Shown here: one piece after another, positions 1 through 9,232 of the stretch | Numbering within the stretch: the first letter of the stretch is position 1 | Layout: every line of letters starts with the position of its first letter | From: Paenibacillus sedimenti | Lineage (GTDB): Bacteria > Bacillota > Bacilli > Paenibacillales > NBRC-103111 | Direction of reading: 5' to 3' | Assembly (NCBI RefSeq): GCF_014534655.1 | Contig: NZ_JACVVD010000004.1 | Coordinates: forward strand, 62,001-126,000 | DNA: 64,000 nucleotides | The notes under the pieces: generated by a model | Seen by the model: only the letters and a program-made list of their open reading frames with translations | Databases searched by the model: none | What the model was told of the DNA's origin: nothing | Position numbers and translations under genes: made by a program

Positions 1-41
1 TGGGGAATGTATATTTACCATAAATACAATTTAGTTCTATA

Positions 42-82
42 TTTACATGGTGTTTACATTCACTTCACATTGGGCTTACATT
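42..82 (+). promoter_or_regulatory. 11-bp-phased direct repeats, probable LytTR operator
   Basis: Four copies of a heptamer close to TTTACAT begin at 42, 53, 64 (TTCACAT) and 75 (CTTACAT), exactly 11 bp apart, so all lie on one face of the helix. LytTR regulators bind pairs of short direct repeats about 21-22 bp apart, i.e. two turns. The array precedes a kinase gene whose partner regulator carries a LytTR domain, which suggests autoregulation. Spacing and sequence are seen; binding is inferred. Confidence 0.5.
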
Positions 83-136
83 ATGTAGCTATATTGAAAG
101 TGATACTTACAAAGAATTTCATTTTAGGGAGTTCGT

Positions 137-1450
137 ATGTACAATTTATTTCTCGTCATACCGGAGTCATTGGTCCAAACCAACTTGATTTTCTCCTTAT
201 TCGGAATTCAGTGGAAAGCGTATAAGAAACAAAACTTTTTGTTTATAGTCATCTTTGCTCTTCTCACTCTCCTCATGTTTCAACTGCAAATTCAGTTCGA
301 GCTTAGCGTCCTGGTGAGTATTTTCATCCATACGGTATTGATGAAATGGTTGTATCCTTTTTCGTGGAATATTATTTTCCTGATCAGCATAACAAGAACC
401 GCGATACAGAACATTATGGGAATCATTTCAATTTACATGATGCAATATACAAGCATGGACCTGCTTGTGACTTGGACCATTAACGTCATCATACTTGCCA
501 TCGGTATCTTTTTGTCCGTTAAAAAGCTGGCCTTTTTCAAATGGTTCATGGATCATCAGAAACAATATAAACAGTATTTGATCTTAATTACGACTCTCTT
601 TTTGTTTCACGACGACTTGATCAATTTGCTCATGATTCGAAACATCAAAAACCCGCTGGAAACAAGCCTGGATGTTGTCATCGTATACGTCTTGACCGAC
701 TTGTTTATGGCCATTATCATCTACGTCATATTTTCGTTTGGTAAAAAACTGGAGCTGAAAACGATCGATACGACCGAAAGAGTGTATTTTCAAAATCTGG
801 AAGATTTTATTACATCTGTCAGGTCGCAAAGACATGATTACCTGAATCATCTTCAGGTGATTGGGGGTTTACTTCAACGCGAAGAGTATGAGGACGTCAA
901 ACAATACTTGAATGAACTGAATGCGGAAATCCGGGGCCATGAATTTCTTTTGCAACTGGATCATCCTCCTCTGGCCGCTCTGCTTCAAACCAAAATCGAA
1001 ATCGGTTATGCGCAGCATATTGACATCAAAGTCGATGCCAAGACGACGATCCCTCGTTTAGATATTAAATCTTACGAACTCGTACAAATCGTCGGAAACC
1101 TGCTTGATAATGCGATCGACGAAGAAATAAAAGCTCCTTTGCACAATCGCTCCATTGCCGTGACATTGAATCGGCTTTATGATTCGATGCTGGTTATTAG
1201 CGTAAAAAACACCAATTCACGGATTTCCACCGAGAACATAAAAAAAATATTTAACAAAGGATACACGACAAAAGAAAGACACCAGGGGATTGGCTTAGCT
1301 ACGGCAAAAAGGCTCGTCACAAAGTATCAGGGGCATATCGAAGTGGAAAGCGGGGAAACGGTCGGAACAACATTCTTGGTCTTTATTCCTTATAATGAAT
1401 TGAGAAAGGGGTTGAATCATGTCTTACCAGGTCGTCGTAGCGGAAGATAA
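137..1450 (+). CDS. Sensor histidine kinase, Spo0B/GHKL type, partner of a LytTR regulator
   Basis: A 437-residue membrane kinase. The first ~210 residues are hydrophobic with about six transmembrane segments and no large extracellular domain. A short linker leads to the phosphoacceptor motif RHDYLNHLQVIGGLL (about residue 235), typical of the Spo0B-like/DcuS/AgrC group, then a GHKL ATPase domain with NLLDNAIDEE (N box) and a GIGLA glycine box. The ATG at 137 follows GGGAG by five bases. The stop lies 32 bp inside the next gene, a LytTR response regulator, so the two are translationally coupled. The signal is unknown; AgrC-, NatK- and DcuS-like proteins share this architecture. Kinase assignment is firm, ligand is not. 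Confidence 0.9.
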   Translation: MYNLFLVIPESLVQTNLIFSLFGIQWKAYKKQNFLFIVIFALLTLLMFQLQIQFELSVLVSIFIHTVLMKWLYPFSWNIIFLISITRTAIQNIMGIISIYMMQYTSMDLLVTWTINVIILAIGIFLSVKKLAFFKWFMDHQKQYKQYLILITTLFLFHDDLINLLMIRNIKNPLETSLDVVIVYVLTDLFMAIIIYVIFSFGKKLELKTIDTTERVYFQNLEDFITSVRSQRHDYLNHLQVIGGLLQREEYEDVKQYLNELNAEIRGHEFLLQLDHPPLAALLQTKIEIGYAQHIDIKVDAKTTIPRLDIKSYELVQIVGNLLDNAIDEEIKAPLHNRSIAVTLNRLYDSMLVISVKNTNSRISTENIKKIFNKGYTTKERHQGIGLATAKRLVTKYQGHIEVESGETVGTTFLVFIPYNELRKGLNHVLPGRRSGR

Positions 1451-2138
1451 TCCGAAACTAAGAGAAGAGCTCGTAGCCTTTTTAACTCAAAACGGATTTC
1501 AAGTAATTGCCGAAGCAAGTACGGGAGTTGAAATGAAGGAAGCCGTTCAAAAATGTCACCCTCAAGTTTTATTTGCGGATATCGATATGCCTGACGGCGA
1601 CGGGTTCTCGGCAGCAAAGCTCATGCGCATCCAGTTTCCCGAGCTGTGCATCATTTTTATCACAGGATTAAGTCAATTCGCACCGCAGGCTTTTGCGATG
1701 GAAGCCGTTGATTTTATCGTCAAGCCGTATACACATGACCGGCTTTATCAATGTTTTAAACGAATCAAACAGGCTTTGGACAAGCCGAATCATAAAACAT
1801 TACCACATTTGAGCTTTCGAAACCGCAACATTGTTGAGGTTGTCGATCAAGAGCAAATTGTATTTATTTCAGCTGAGAACAAAGCGACCAACGTTTATCT
1901 GAGCGGAAAGCAAGGAAAAGTGTTTACCACGTCGGAGCCGTTAAAAGAATTGGAAAACCGGTTGGATCCGGCACTATTCATACGTACTCACCGCAGCTAT
2001 ATCATCAATATCAAACATATTAACCGCATTGAACCATCCGGCCAGACCTTTGTCCTGCAGTTTAAAAATTCCGTTCATAAAGCGCATGTGAGCCGCTCCT
2101 ATTTAACTGAACTTTACAGTCGCTTGCAAATTCAATGA
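1419..2138 (+). CDS. LytTR-family response regulator
   Basis: 239 residues. An N-terminal receiver domain (about 3-120) has the acidic pocket AEDN and the phosphoacceptor Asp in ADIDMPDGDG, with the conserved Lys in VKPY. A C-terminal LytTR DNA-binding domain (about 135-238) follows, including the FIRTHRSYIINIKHI stretch usual in AgrA/LytR proteins. It overlaps the upstream kinase gene by 32 bp, marking a cognate pair. The 11-bp-phased repeats before the kinase gene are the obvious candidate target. Other targets cannot be told from the window, since the downstream gene is convergent. Confidence 0.93.
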   Translation: MSYQVVVAEDNPKLREELVAFLTQNGFQVIAEASTGVEMKEAVQKCHPQVLFADIDMPDGDGFSAAKLMRIQFPELCIIFITGLSQFAPQAFAMEAVDFIVKPYTHDRLYQCFKRIKQALDKPNHKTLPHLSFRNRNIVEVVDQEQIVFISAENKATNVYLSGKQGKVFTTSEPLKELENRLDPALFIRTHRSYIINIKHINRIEPSGQTFVLQFKNSVHKAHVSRSYLTELYSRLQIQ

Positions 2139-2152
2139 TAGGTAATAAAATA

Positions 2153-2197
2153 TAAAAGCCGATGATTTCCTTTGGCTAGGAAATATCGGCTTTTCTT
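2153..2197. terminator. Bidirectional Rho-independent terminator
   Basis: A long stem, AAAAGCCGATGATTTCC paired with GGAAATATCGGCTTTT, around a seven-base loop. T-rich tracts follow on both strands. It lies between the regulator gene and the convergent CoA-enzyme gene and probably serves both. Confidence 0.85.
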
Positions 2198-2249
2198 ATT
2201 CCATTAAATAACTTGGCATGTTTTCTTGATTAACTTTTGCGATTGCTTC

Positions 2250-3890
2250 TTATACTCCCTGAATTTCTTCTTCATTTCGCTGGAAAGAAAACCGGTTGGA
2301 AAATCTTCGCATACCGTATATCATATTAGCCGCTGTACAAGCAACAACGTGACGGCTTGTATGCAAAGAATTTGTTCTTTTTGAACGACCTGCTATTTTC
2401 TGAAGCTGAAGGGTTGTCCAGCCTTTTGTCTTTAAGGCTTCGTCAAACTCCTTCTGGGCAGCCTGTTTGGCTTTAAACAGCATCATCTGAATCCTGCTGT
2501 AAACGTTGATCGCCCCATCCCCCGTCGTTTCAATCGGGAGAAAGATCGCATCGGGATATCTCTCGGTGATCAATGACTGTACTCCGTCGGATACGCCGGA
2601 AGAAGGCATGCATCCGAATGGCTTGACGGAGAGCGTCATATTTACTTTCTTCTTCACCACGTTGAGAATCAGCTTCCCGACTTCCATGTGGCCCTCGCCG
2701 CCGCGCAAATGATTGTTGTAATGTTCATGGGCGACACGAGCAATCTCTTCCATATCTGGGAGGTGATAATGATACAGTCCCATAGCCTTGGCGTACATTT
2801 GGAACATGCCTCGAAGGACACGGTCGGCAAGCCACAGCATACCAAGACGAATCTTTGGATTTTTCCCTTTTAACCCGAATTTGCCGGAATCCGCTTCGCG
2901 CAGGTTCATTCGCTTTTTCGTATCGTAACGGCCCGCCCAAATGAGGAATAGAATCCAGGCCATAACCGACTGTACTTCGACCTCGGCTCCTTCGCTTTCC
3001 AGAAAGCGCTGCAGCTGATAGTTGCCGTCACCCTCGGTGGTCATCGCCCAAAACTCGCCGATGATGCTTACTTTCGGTTTGACCATTGTGCGGTCTACCT
3101 GAACGGCTTGCAATTCCTTACGGCATCGAATCAGCGCCGGTTTCAGCCGTTTCCGCTCGCTTAAGGCATCGTACAAATACTGCTTGCAACGATCCAGGGC
3201 GGAGTCCGTCGATCCGGCTGCCACTTCATAGGGCCGGATGCGGTAAGCCAGCGCGTTCAAAATGTCCCCCAGCAGAACGGCTTTCAGAAAACTGAGGAAA
3301 AACGACGTATCCAATTTTAGGGCCGATTCCCCGCCGGTGGCCTGTTTCAAACCATCCGTCTGCTGGAACAACAGGACCCGGAAACCGTCAAATCCCGCGT
3401 CGCGCAATGCCTTCCGGTACTCCGTGACATAGGTGCCGAAGCGGCACGGTCCGCAGGAGCCGCTCGTAATGAATAAATAGTTACTGACGATCTCCTCTTT
3501 GGATTTTCCTTCCACATCGCGAAGGTAATGCAGGTGTTTGATCAAATTGCCGACCGTGAAATACGTCGGGTTGCATTGCCCGCGGTTGCCAAATTCTTTC
3601 CCATAGCGCAGCGATTCGTTGTCCGGGCAGTCCAGGTGCTTCACCCGATACCCGAGCCCATGCAGCGCCCCGGCCACCAAATAATCGTGGGCCATCGTCA
3701 ATCCTCCGAAAAGCAGAGTCGTGGAGGTTTTATCTTTGGCCAAAAACTGGCGCGGCACGGGATCGAACCATTGGTTCTTGTTTTCCAGATCCAAGCCTAA
3801 TGCTTTTTCCTGTTCCTTCTGAAAAATCAGCAGTTTGTCCTCCAGGGACAATTGATCCTCGGACTTCTCCTTGTTTTTGACAATTGCCAT
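2250..3890 (-). CDS. 2-hydroxyacyl-CoA dehydratase-like (HgdB/activase-related) protein
   Basis: 546 residues, related to the dehydratase D/beta-subunit fold (HgdB) of radical 2-hydroxyacyl-CoA dehydratase systems. Conserved Cys motifs are visible: GQCNPTYF (about 105), SGSCGPCRFG (about 143-152) and KPFGCMPSSGVSDG (about 420), suited to [4Fe-4S] ligation. Known members need an ATP-driven activase for electron transfer, and the adjacent upstream gene encodes one. Only 30 bp separate the two and a ribosome site (AAGGAG) precedes the ATG, so they form one operon. The C-terminal ~100 residues are basic and less typical. No second dehydratase subunit, CoA transferase or acyl-CoA dehydrogenase is nearby, so the substrate is unknown. 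Such pairs are common but uncharacterised in Firmicutes. Confidence 0.8.
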   Translation of the reverse strand: MAIVKNKEKSEDQLSLEDKLLIFQKEQEKALGLDLENKNQWFDPVPRQFLAKDKTSTTLLFGGLTMAHDYLVAGALHGLGYRVKHLDCPDNESLRYGKEFGNRGQCNPTYFTVGNLIKHLHYLRDVEGKSKEEIVSNYLFITSGSCGPCRFGTYVTEYRKALRDAGFDGFRVLLFQQTDGLKQATGGESALKLDTSFFLSFLKAVLLGDILNALAYRIRPYEVAAGSTDSALDRCKQYLYDALSERKRLKPALIRCRKELQAVQVDRTMVKPKVSIIGEFWAMTTEGDGNYQLQRFLESEGAEVEVQSVMAWILFLIWAGRYDTKKRMNLREADSGKFGLKGKNPKIRLGMLWLADRVLRGMFQMYAKAMGLYHYHLPDMEEIARVAHEHYNNHLRGGEGHMEVGKLILNVVKKKVNMTLSVKPFGCMPSSGVSDGVQSLITERYPDAIFLPIETTGDGAINVYSRIQMMLFKAKQAAQKEFDEALKTKGWTTLQLQKIAGRSKRTNSLHTSRHVVACTAANMIYGMRRFSNRFSFQRNEEEIQGV

Positions 3891-3919
3891 AATCGGCTTC
3901 GCTCCTTATATGTGAATTT

Positions 3920-6900
3920 CTATATAACCTCGGCTCGCTCGTTTTGCTGGTTGCCCAGCAATTCGGCGCGTTTTTGTTCCAGAAGCTGCTGCAATTCCGC
4001 TTTTTTACGGGCCAAATCCTGCAGCCGCTCTTCATGAAGCCCCAGACTGTGGGCATAGGTCTTGACCCGGATTTTAATCGAACCGCTCGGCTTGTTGGCA
4101 TCAATATCGTGCAATGCCGAGAATGGAGTTCCGGCGGCCGTGATAATCGAGTCGATCAACCCGTAAGTCGGCGCATCGTGCCCGCATTTAAAGCTGGACA
4201 GATCGAGCACCGCCACGTTAGGATGACGCGCGGCGAATTTGGCGGCCCATACTTTCTGCACACTGTTGGAACTGAAGTTTTCCGGCCATACATCGGTGAC
4301 CTCAAGCGCGTATTCTACCCGCCCGCTCTGCAAATCCTTGTTGAAGAAACGGCGCAGCCAATTTTCGTCTTTGGGAATGGCGCGCATGGACAAAATCGGA
4401 TAGCCGAGCACCTGAAATTCTTCCAGGACGCCATGATTCATGCCGGGATCGGAATGGTAGGGGCGCCCGATCATCAGAATGGCGAGACGGTTTTCCTGTT
4501 CTACCTGCTCCAGGATCATGCGGCCCTTCTCCTGCATTTCTTCGTCAAAAAGCTCCATCGCCTTCCAGCCCTGATCTACGGCAAAGTCGCTTTCGTCCTC
4601 CGTAATCCGGAGATGATCCGCGAACGCCTCAAACAATTGCTTCTTCATCATATTCGGTTCGGTGAATGTGACGGCAGGATCCAGATAGACGACCCCTCTC
4701 GTTTCAAAGAAGTTCACTTCTTTCGTGAAGGCGGCCTTGATTACATTGGGGGCTCCGGCTACAATCGGACAGCTGGCAGAATCCATCACATTGTGAAGAT
4801 GTGTCGGAATATGGGTGATGCACGGGAAAAAAACATAATCGAGCGGTGTTTTTTCATGATGCTTGAACAACAGATTATGAACATGAGCTTGCGCCACTTT
4901 CGAAGGGTAACAAGGATCGATGGACCCGTATTTTCCGCCTTCTTGCCACATTTCCTCGCTCGTATAATCGCTGAATACAATGTTCCGTTGATTGATGCCG
5001 AGCGCCTCGAAATAAGTACGCCAAAAGGGCGCCGTAGACCAAATGTTGAGCACGCGGGGAATCCCGATGCGGATATTGCTTCGACGTTCCATTGCCTCGG
5101 CGGGAGAGCGTCTTAATGGACGGCGGCTTTGGTCTTTTCGCGTTCCGCCAAGCCCAAACCAACCGCGTCTCACCTTTATGTCATCCACAGGCACGTCCGA
5201 TTCGGGCAGCGGCTCGCAATCGTAAAAGTGTTGGAACATGCGGCGAGCCTCATATTCCACCAGATTGGGATAGTGTTTTTTCAATTCCTGACGTTCCTTG
5301 GTCAATTTAAGGACGGCATCCTTGTCTTCTACGGTTCCCTTTTCACAGGAAAACCCGGAAATGTATCGGGCGGTATGTCCATCCGGCGTCTCTGAATCGA
5401 TAAAGGTACGGCTGCAGTGGTTGGGACAGAAATTGCAGCGGGTGGATTCGTCGTTGCGCGACATATAACGCAGATTGATGGCGGTATCCAGTCCTAAAAA
5501 GGTTGAATACCCACGCCGTTTGACCACGCGCAAGGTTTCCATGGCTGCCCCGAGGGCTCCCGCTTCTCCAGGATGCGGATGAACGTAAACTTCGGCATCG
5601 GGAACACGCTGTTTGATATAGTCGACTTGCGCCTTGACCGCAGCCAGGTTGTATTGGGTTCCGCCTTGCAGAACGAACTTCCGCCCTAATTCGGACATGC
5701 GCGGAATCTGTACGACGTACTGCCATACGTTTTTCGGAAGTACCATAGCGAGGCCAGCGAGCAATTCCTCCTTGGAATAACCCTCCTTCTGAAAATTAAC
5801 CCGATCCGCATCCAAAAATACGGCACATCCATAGGAAAACTTAGGACTCAAGCCTGCGCTAAATGCGGTATCGGCATATTCCTGAACCGGAACGCCGAAC
5901 TGATCCGCCATCGCTTGCAGCAGCATCCCATTCCCGGCGGAGCATTGATTCGACAGCTTAAAGTTGCGGATATCCCCGTTTTTAAGGAACAAGACTTTGA
6001 TGTCCTGGCCGCCGATATCGCAGATAACATCGATATCGCCGAATTGATTGACAGCGCTCATCATATGAGCGACCGTCTCGACAATATTCACATCCGCTTT
6101 TAATGTTTTTTCCAAAACATCCGCAGCATATCCCGTTGACCCGAAACCGATGATTTCTAATTCGGCTCCCTGCTCGTTCACCTTATCCCGGATCCGCTTC
6201 AGCAGTTCTTTCGTGTCTTCAAGCGGATTTCCTTTGGAAAGCTGATATTCCTTGAGCAGAATGTTTCCTTCGTCATCGACCAGAACGGCTTTGGATGAAG
6301 TGGAACCGCCGTCAAGACCGATCACGGCTCTTACCTTTTGCCCCGGTGTGAAGGAGACCGGTGTAAATCGGGGAATCCGATATTGCCGGCGAAATTCATC
6401 CAGCTCCGTATCATCCGTGACCAGAGGAGGACCCGCTTTCTCGCCCAATTTGGCTTTCCGGCCGTGGGCAATAAATTCTTTCAGTCCCTCCAGCCCCAAA
6501 TAATTTCCAACGCCGGCCGGTTCATGCATGCCGTACAGCACCGCGCCAAAAGCTGCATAATACTGCGAATTGTCAGGTACAAAAATCAATTCTTCGATGG
6601 GTATATCTCTGGGATAATTGTATCCGCGATCCTGCCAGGTTTGCGGGATTCGCAATCGCCAGCATTCCTGGAGGAACGGCAGATATGTATTCGGTCCGCC
6701 CAGCAGCAGAACACGGTGGCGCAGCGTATTTCCGCGTGTAAGGACGGAAAGGTTCTGCATGACGATCGCATCCGCGAGAGAACACATAATTTCAGGTGAC
6801 GGTATCCCGCTTTTCACCAGATTGACAATGTCCGTTTCCGCAAACACCCCGCACTTGGCGGCCACATGATGCAGCTTGCTGTCATCAAAGTGAAGTTTAC

Positions 6901-7393
6901 CGACTTCTTCCATCGGCATTCCCACCTTGATCATACACTTGTCTATGGTGGCGCCAGTACCCGATGCGCACTTGTCATTCATGGAGGTCAGCGCTTGCTT
7001 ATTGCCCGTTTCCTCATTTTCCTTAAAAATGATGATCTTCGCATCTTGTCCCCCCAGTTCAATTACACTGCCGACGTCGGGGTGAAGGTGCTCAACCGCC
7101 ATGGAAACGGCATTGACTTCCTGAACAAACTTTGCTCCAATGTGCGGGGCAATAGGCCCGCTGCCGGAGCCTGTCGCAAAGACTCGGATGTTTTCTTTTT
7201 TCATGTCGGGAAACTCATTGCCGATCGCAATCAGCAAATCCAGTACTTTTTCCGCCTGCTTCGTATGGTGGCGCTGATAGTCCGACCAAAGGATTTGTTT
7301 GCTTTCAGGCTCCACTACTGTGGCTTTAACGGTCGTTGATCCCACGTCAATGCCTATGATCAGAGTGTCTGTACCTTTGTTTATGTATTCCAT
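3920..7393 (-). CDS. Double-domain acyl-CoA dehydratase activase (BadF/BcrA/HgdC family)
   Basis: About 1157 residues. Two ASKHA ATPase domains (BcrAD/BadFG type) lie in tandem: the first with GIDVGSTT near residue 10 and a cluster Cys in KCASGTGA (~139), the second with GLDGGSTSSK (~356) and QCSAGNGM (~483). A further Cys motif CNFCPNHC (~651) and a long C-terminal region (DUF2229-like, DPCYPSK motif) follow. Classical activases such as HgdC are ~260-residue homodimers bridged by one [4Fe-4S] cluster; here the two halves are fused, which suggests an intramolecular cluster site. The ATG at 7393 is chosen because AAAAGGGG lies seven bases upstream; an in-frame start at 7441 lacks a ribosome site. 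It is first gene of the unit ending at 2250, with an FNR/CRP-type palindrome 53 bp upstream of the start codon. Confidence 0.87.
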   Translation of the reverse strand: MEYINKGTDTLIIGIDVGSTTVKATVVEPESKQILWSDYQRHHTKQAEKVLDLLIAIGNEFPDMKKENIRVFATGSGSGPIAPHIGAKFVQEVNAVSMAVEHLHPDVGSVIELGGQDAKIIIFKENEETGNKQALTSMNDKCASGTGATIDKCMIKVGMPMEEVGKLHFDDSKLHHVAAKCGVFAETDIVNLVKSGIPSPEIMCSLADAIVMQNLSVLTRGNTLRHRVLLLGGPNTYLPFLQECWRLRIPQTWQDRGYNYPRDIPIEELIFVPDNSQYYAAFGAVLYGMHEPAGVGNYLGLEGLKEFIAHGRKAKLGEKAGPPLVTDDTELDEFRRQYRIPRFTPVSFTPGQKVRAVIGLDGGSTSSKAVLVDDEGNILLKEYQLSKGNPLEDTKELLKRIRDKVNEQGAELEIIGFGSTGYAADVLEKTLKADVNIVETVAHMMSAVNQFGDIDVICDIGGQDIKVLFLKNGDIRNFKLSNQCSAGNGMLLQAMADQFGVPVQEYADTAFSAGLSPKFSYGCAVFLDADRVNFQKEGYSKEELLAGLAMVLPKNVWQYVVQIPRMSELGRKFVLQGGTQYNLAAVKAQVDYIKQRVPDAEVYVHPHPGEAGALGAAMETLRVVKRRGYSTFLGLDTAINLRYMSRNDESTRCNFCPNHCSRTFIDSETPDGHTARYISGFSCEKGTVEDKDAVLKLTKERQELKKHYPNLVEYEARRMFQHFYDCEPLPESDVPVDDIKVRRGWFGLGGTRKDQSRRPLRRSPAEAMERRSNIRIGIPRVLNIWSTAPFWRTYFEALGINQRNIVFSDYTSEEMWQEGGKYGSIDPCYPSKVAQAHVHNLLFKHHEKTPLDYVFFPCITHIPTHLHNVMDSASCPIVAGAPNVIKAAFTKEVNFFETRGVVYLDPAVTFTEPNMMKKQLFEAFADHLRITEDESDFAVDQGWKAMELFDEEMQEKGRMILEQVEQENRLAILMIGRPYHSDPGMNHGVLEEFQVLGYPILSMRAIPKDENWLRRFFNKDLQSGRVEYALEVTDVWPENFSSNSVQKVWAAKFAARHPNVAVLDLSSFKCGHDAPTYGLIDSIITAAGTPFSALHDIDANKPSGSIKIRVKTYAHSLGLHEERLQDLARKKAELQQLLEQKRAELLGNQQNERAEVI

Positions 7394-7444
7394 CACATAA
7401 CCCCTTTTTTCCAATTCACGTACTGACCCTAGGTTGCACAAGAA

Positions 7445-7462
7445 GTGTGATTTTTATCACAC
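7445..7462 (-). promoter_or_regulatory. Perfect FNR/CRP-type palindrome upstream of the CoA activase operon
   Basis: GTGTGATTTTTATCACAC matches the TGTGA-N6-TCACA consensus of the CRP/FNR family exactly, with one further symmetric base pair on each side. Its centre is 60 bp upstream of the activase start codon, a sensible place for an activator site. FNR-type control would fit oxygen-sensitive enzymes. The palindrome could also fold into a weak hairpin ending the upstream phosphodiesterase gene, but it lacks a T-run. Confidence 0.6.
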
Positions 7463-7496
7463 GGATCATTAAAACAGACAGCACTTTTGTAACTTT

Positions 7497-9080
7497 TCAT
7501 TGAACCAATTGCATAATCCAGTCTTTAATGTCAACGATTCGCAGCGTTTTTGGCCGGGTATTCGTTCCGGTTATAATTAATGGGACAAGGGAATCTTTTT
7601 CATGCAGCGAGCCATGAGCCCCTCCGCCGATGTGGGTAGGGGAGCTTTCGCCGACGAGTTCATATCCGGGTTGGACCGTGACGACAACGTATCTTCCTTC
7701 ATGAGAATGCATAGCCCCATACAGCCTCGCCAAAACATCAGGATACCTCCCATACTTGATGCTTTTGTTAGTAAGCTTAATATCCAGGAGACCCGGTTCG
7801 CCCGATAATGTCCATGATTGTCCATATTCATCCGTGTAGTCCCCACCGGGACGGTAAAAAAATAATTTATCGTTTTTCCCGGCGGTAATACGAACATTGT
7901 TATCCTCTTTCATTGCGATAATGTCAAGCTTGTCCTCATTTTGCAAAAGCTTCACGACGTCAGATAGCTGAACACCAGCATCGGTTGCATAGATATATGC
8001 CATTCTTTCATTTGTGGAAATCACAATTTGATCTTCGGTCCTTACAGGTTGATTTAATTTCGCAATGCGGTAACGGTTTAAAAGCGGTCTTAGTTCAACA
8101 GTAGCTGCCTGCCGATCATCGTAGACAACGCTTTGCGCACTGTCACCCATAATGATCCATATCGCATTTTGTAAAGCCTGCTCCCACGAACCGTAAGCGT
8201 TAAGCACAACCTGAAGAGCTTGATCCGCTTTTTCAATTCCACCCAAATGATCCGTGCCCTTTCTATGTACTGCATTATCATTCTCCGGAAAGTAAGTAAT
8301 GGTTACATTCGGAAGCTTTTTCTGATGAATCAGAAATGCAGTGTCTTGTGCTGAAAATTCATCGTTCATCCCGAATTTTTTCCACATACGAGAATTTCTG
8401 TCATTCTTCGGGTCCAGTTGTGAAAAAGCCGCATAGGAAAACCATTTAGGTCCCGTTATTTTCATTTGATCCGGCACTCGTTTGCTGAATGAGATCAGGC
8501 GGGGGTTTGTTAAGGTATGTTGCGTTTTTCCTCTAAAAATAACAGCATTGATTGACGCGGAGTCTTTCCCTTTTTCGGCTAACTCTTCATGAATCGTTTT
8601 CGTTTCTTTGTTCAATTGAACCTGGTTTAACTGATAAATAGCATCCACAAGTACTTGCAGTTGATCTATTTTCAATGCTTCTTTGGCGCCATTTCCGTAG
8701 AAAATCATGCGATTCTCTTTGCCGCTGTACCAGACAAGTCCAGGCACATGATGCCGGTCTGCATACGTTCCCGTTAATAATGTGCTGTCGATCGTCACGG
8801 ACATTGTGGGAAACGAACTCACAACCTGCGGGAAGTATTGCCCGTTTTTAAGCAGAAACTGAATTGCGGGCGCACGACCTGCTTGAATCGCTTCGTGCAA
8901 TGGCTTATCCATTAAAGAATCAATCATGATGAATACGACAGGTTTGGCGCCTTGATTTGCAGTGATAGGGGACTCGACGCTCTGCTGATGAAGGCGCCCA
9001 CCGGATTCCGCTCTGCAACCGATAATAAGCAAACTCAAACCCATCACCAGTAAAGTGATCATTTTATTATTTATTTTCAT
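7497..9080 (-). CDS. Lipoprotein type I phosphodiesterase/nucleotide pyrophosphatase
   Basis: 527 residues of the alkaline-phosphatase superfamily. The N-terminus is a lipoprotein signal with lipobox LIIGC (Cys at about 22), so the enzyme should sit on the outer face of the membrane. Metal-site motifs are visible: VFIMIDSLMD (about 50), VTIDSTLLTG with the nucleophile Thr/Ser region (about 100), YFPENDNAVHRKG (about 270), IMGDSAQS (about 318) and GGGAHGSLHEKDS with the late His (about 487). The natural substrate (nucleotide, phospholipid or phosphonate ester) is unknown. The ATG follows AAGGGG by eight bases. Monocistronic: upstream lies a separate small gene with its own terminator. Confidence 0.82.
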   Translation of the reverse strand: MKINNKMITLLVMGLSLLIIGCRAESGGRLHQQSVESPITANQGAKPVVFIMIDSLMDKPLHEAIQAGRAPAIQFLLKNGQYFPQVVSSFPTMSVTIDSTLLTGTYADRHHVPGLVWYSGKENRMIFYGNGAKEALKIDQLQVLVDAIYQLNQVQLNKETKTIHEELAEKGKDSASINAVIFRGKTQHTLTNPRLISFSKRVPDQMKITGPKWFSYAAFSQLDPKNDRNSRMWKKFGMNDEFSAQDTAFLIHQKKLPNVTITYFPENDNAVHRKGTDHLGGIEKADQALQVVLNAYGSWEQALQNAIWIIMGDSAQSVVYDDRQAATVELRPLLNRYRIAKLNQPVRTEDQIVISTNERMAYIYATDAGVQLSDVVKLLQNEDKLDIIAMKEDNNVRITAGKNDKLFFYRPGGDYTDEYGQSWTLSGEPGLLDIKLTNKSIKYGRYPDVLARLYGAMHSHEGRYVVVTVQPGYELVGESSPTHIGGGAHGSLHEKDSLVPLIITGTNTRPKTLRIVDIKDWIMQLVQ

Positions 9081-9118
9081 AGGTATACCCCTTTCTTGAA
9101 ATCAAAACAAAATCAATT

Positions 9119-9151
9119 AAATCCCACCTCTTTATTAAAAGGGTGGGATTC
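9119..9151 (-). terminator. Terminator of the small Cys-rich gene
   Basis: Read on the minus strand, AATCCCACC pairs with GGTGGGATT around a short A/T loop, followed by TTAATTGATTTT. It lies just downstream of the 42-residue ORF at 9233-9361, which supports that ORF as a transcription unit. Confidence 0.65.
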
Positions 9152-9232
9152 AAAGTTAGCATGCTTTATGATTCGTTTTTCATTCACACATTTATCAAAT
9201 TGAATCAGCAAAGGTTTCACGTCTGATGCGGA

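Noticed and set aside
3944-5116. 390-residue plus-strand ORF opposite the activase gene
   Set aside because: Antisense shadow of a well-conserved protein; no start signals.
7445-7462. Palindrome as terminator of the phosphodiesterase gene
   Set aside because: Short stem, no T-run, and exact match to the FNR/CRP consensus makes an operator more likely.
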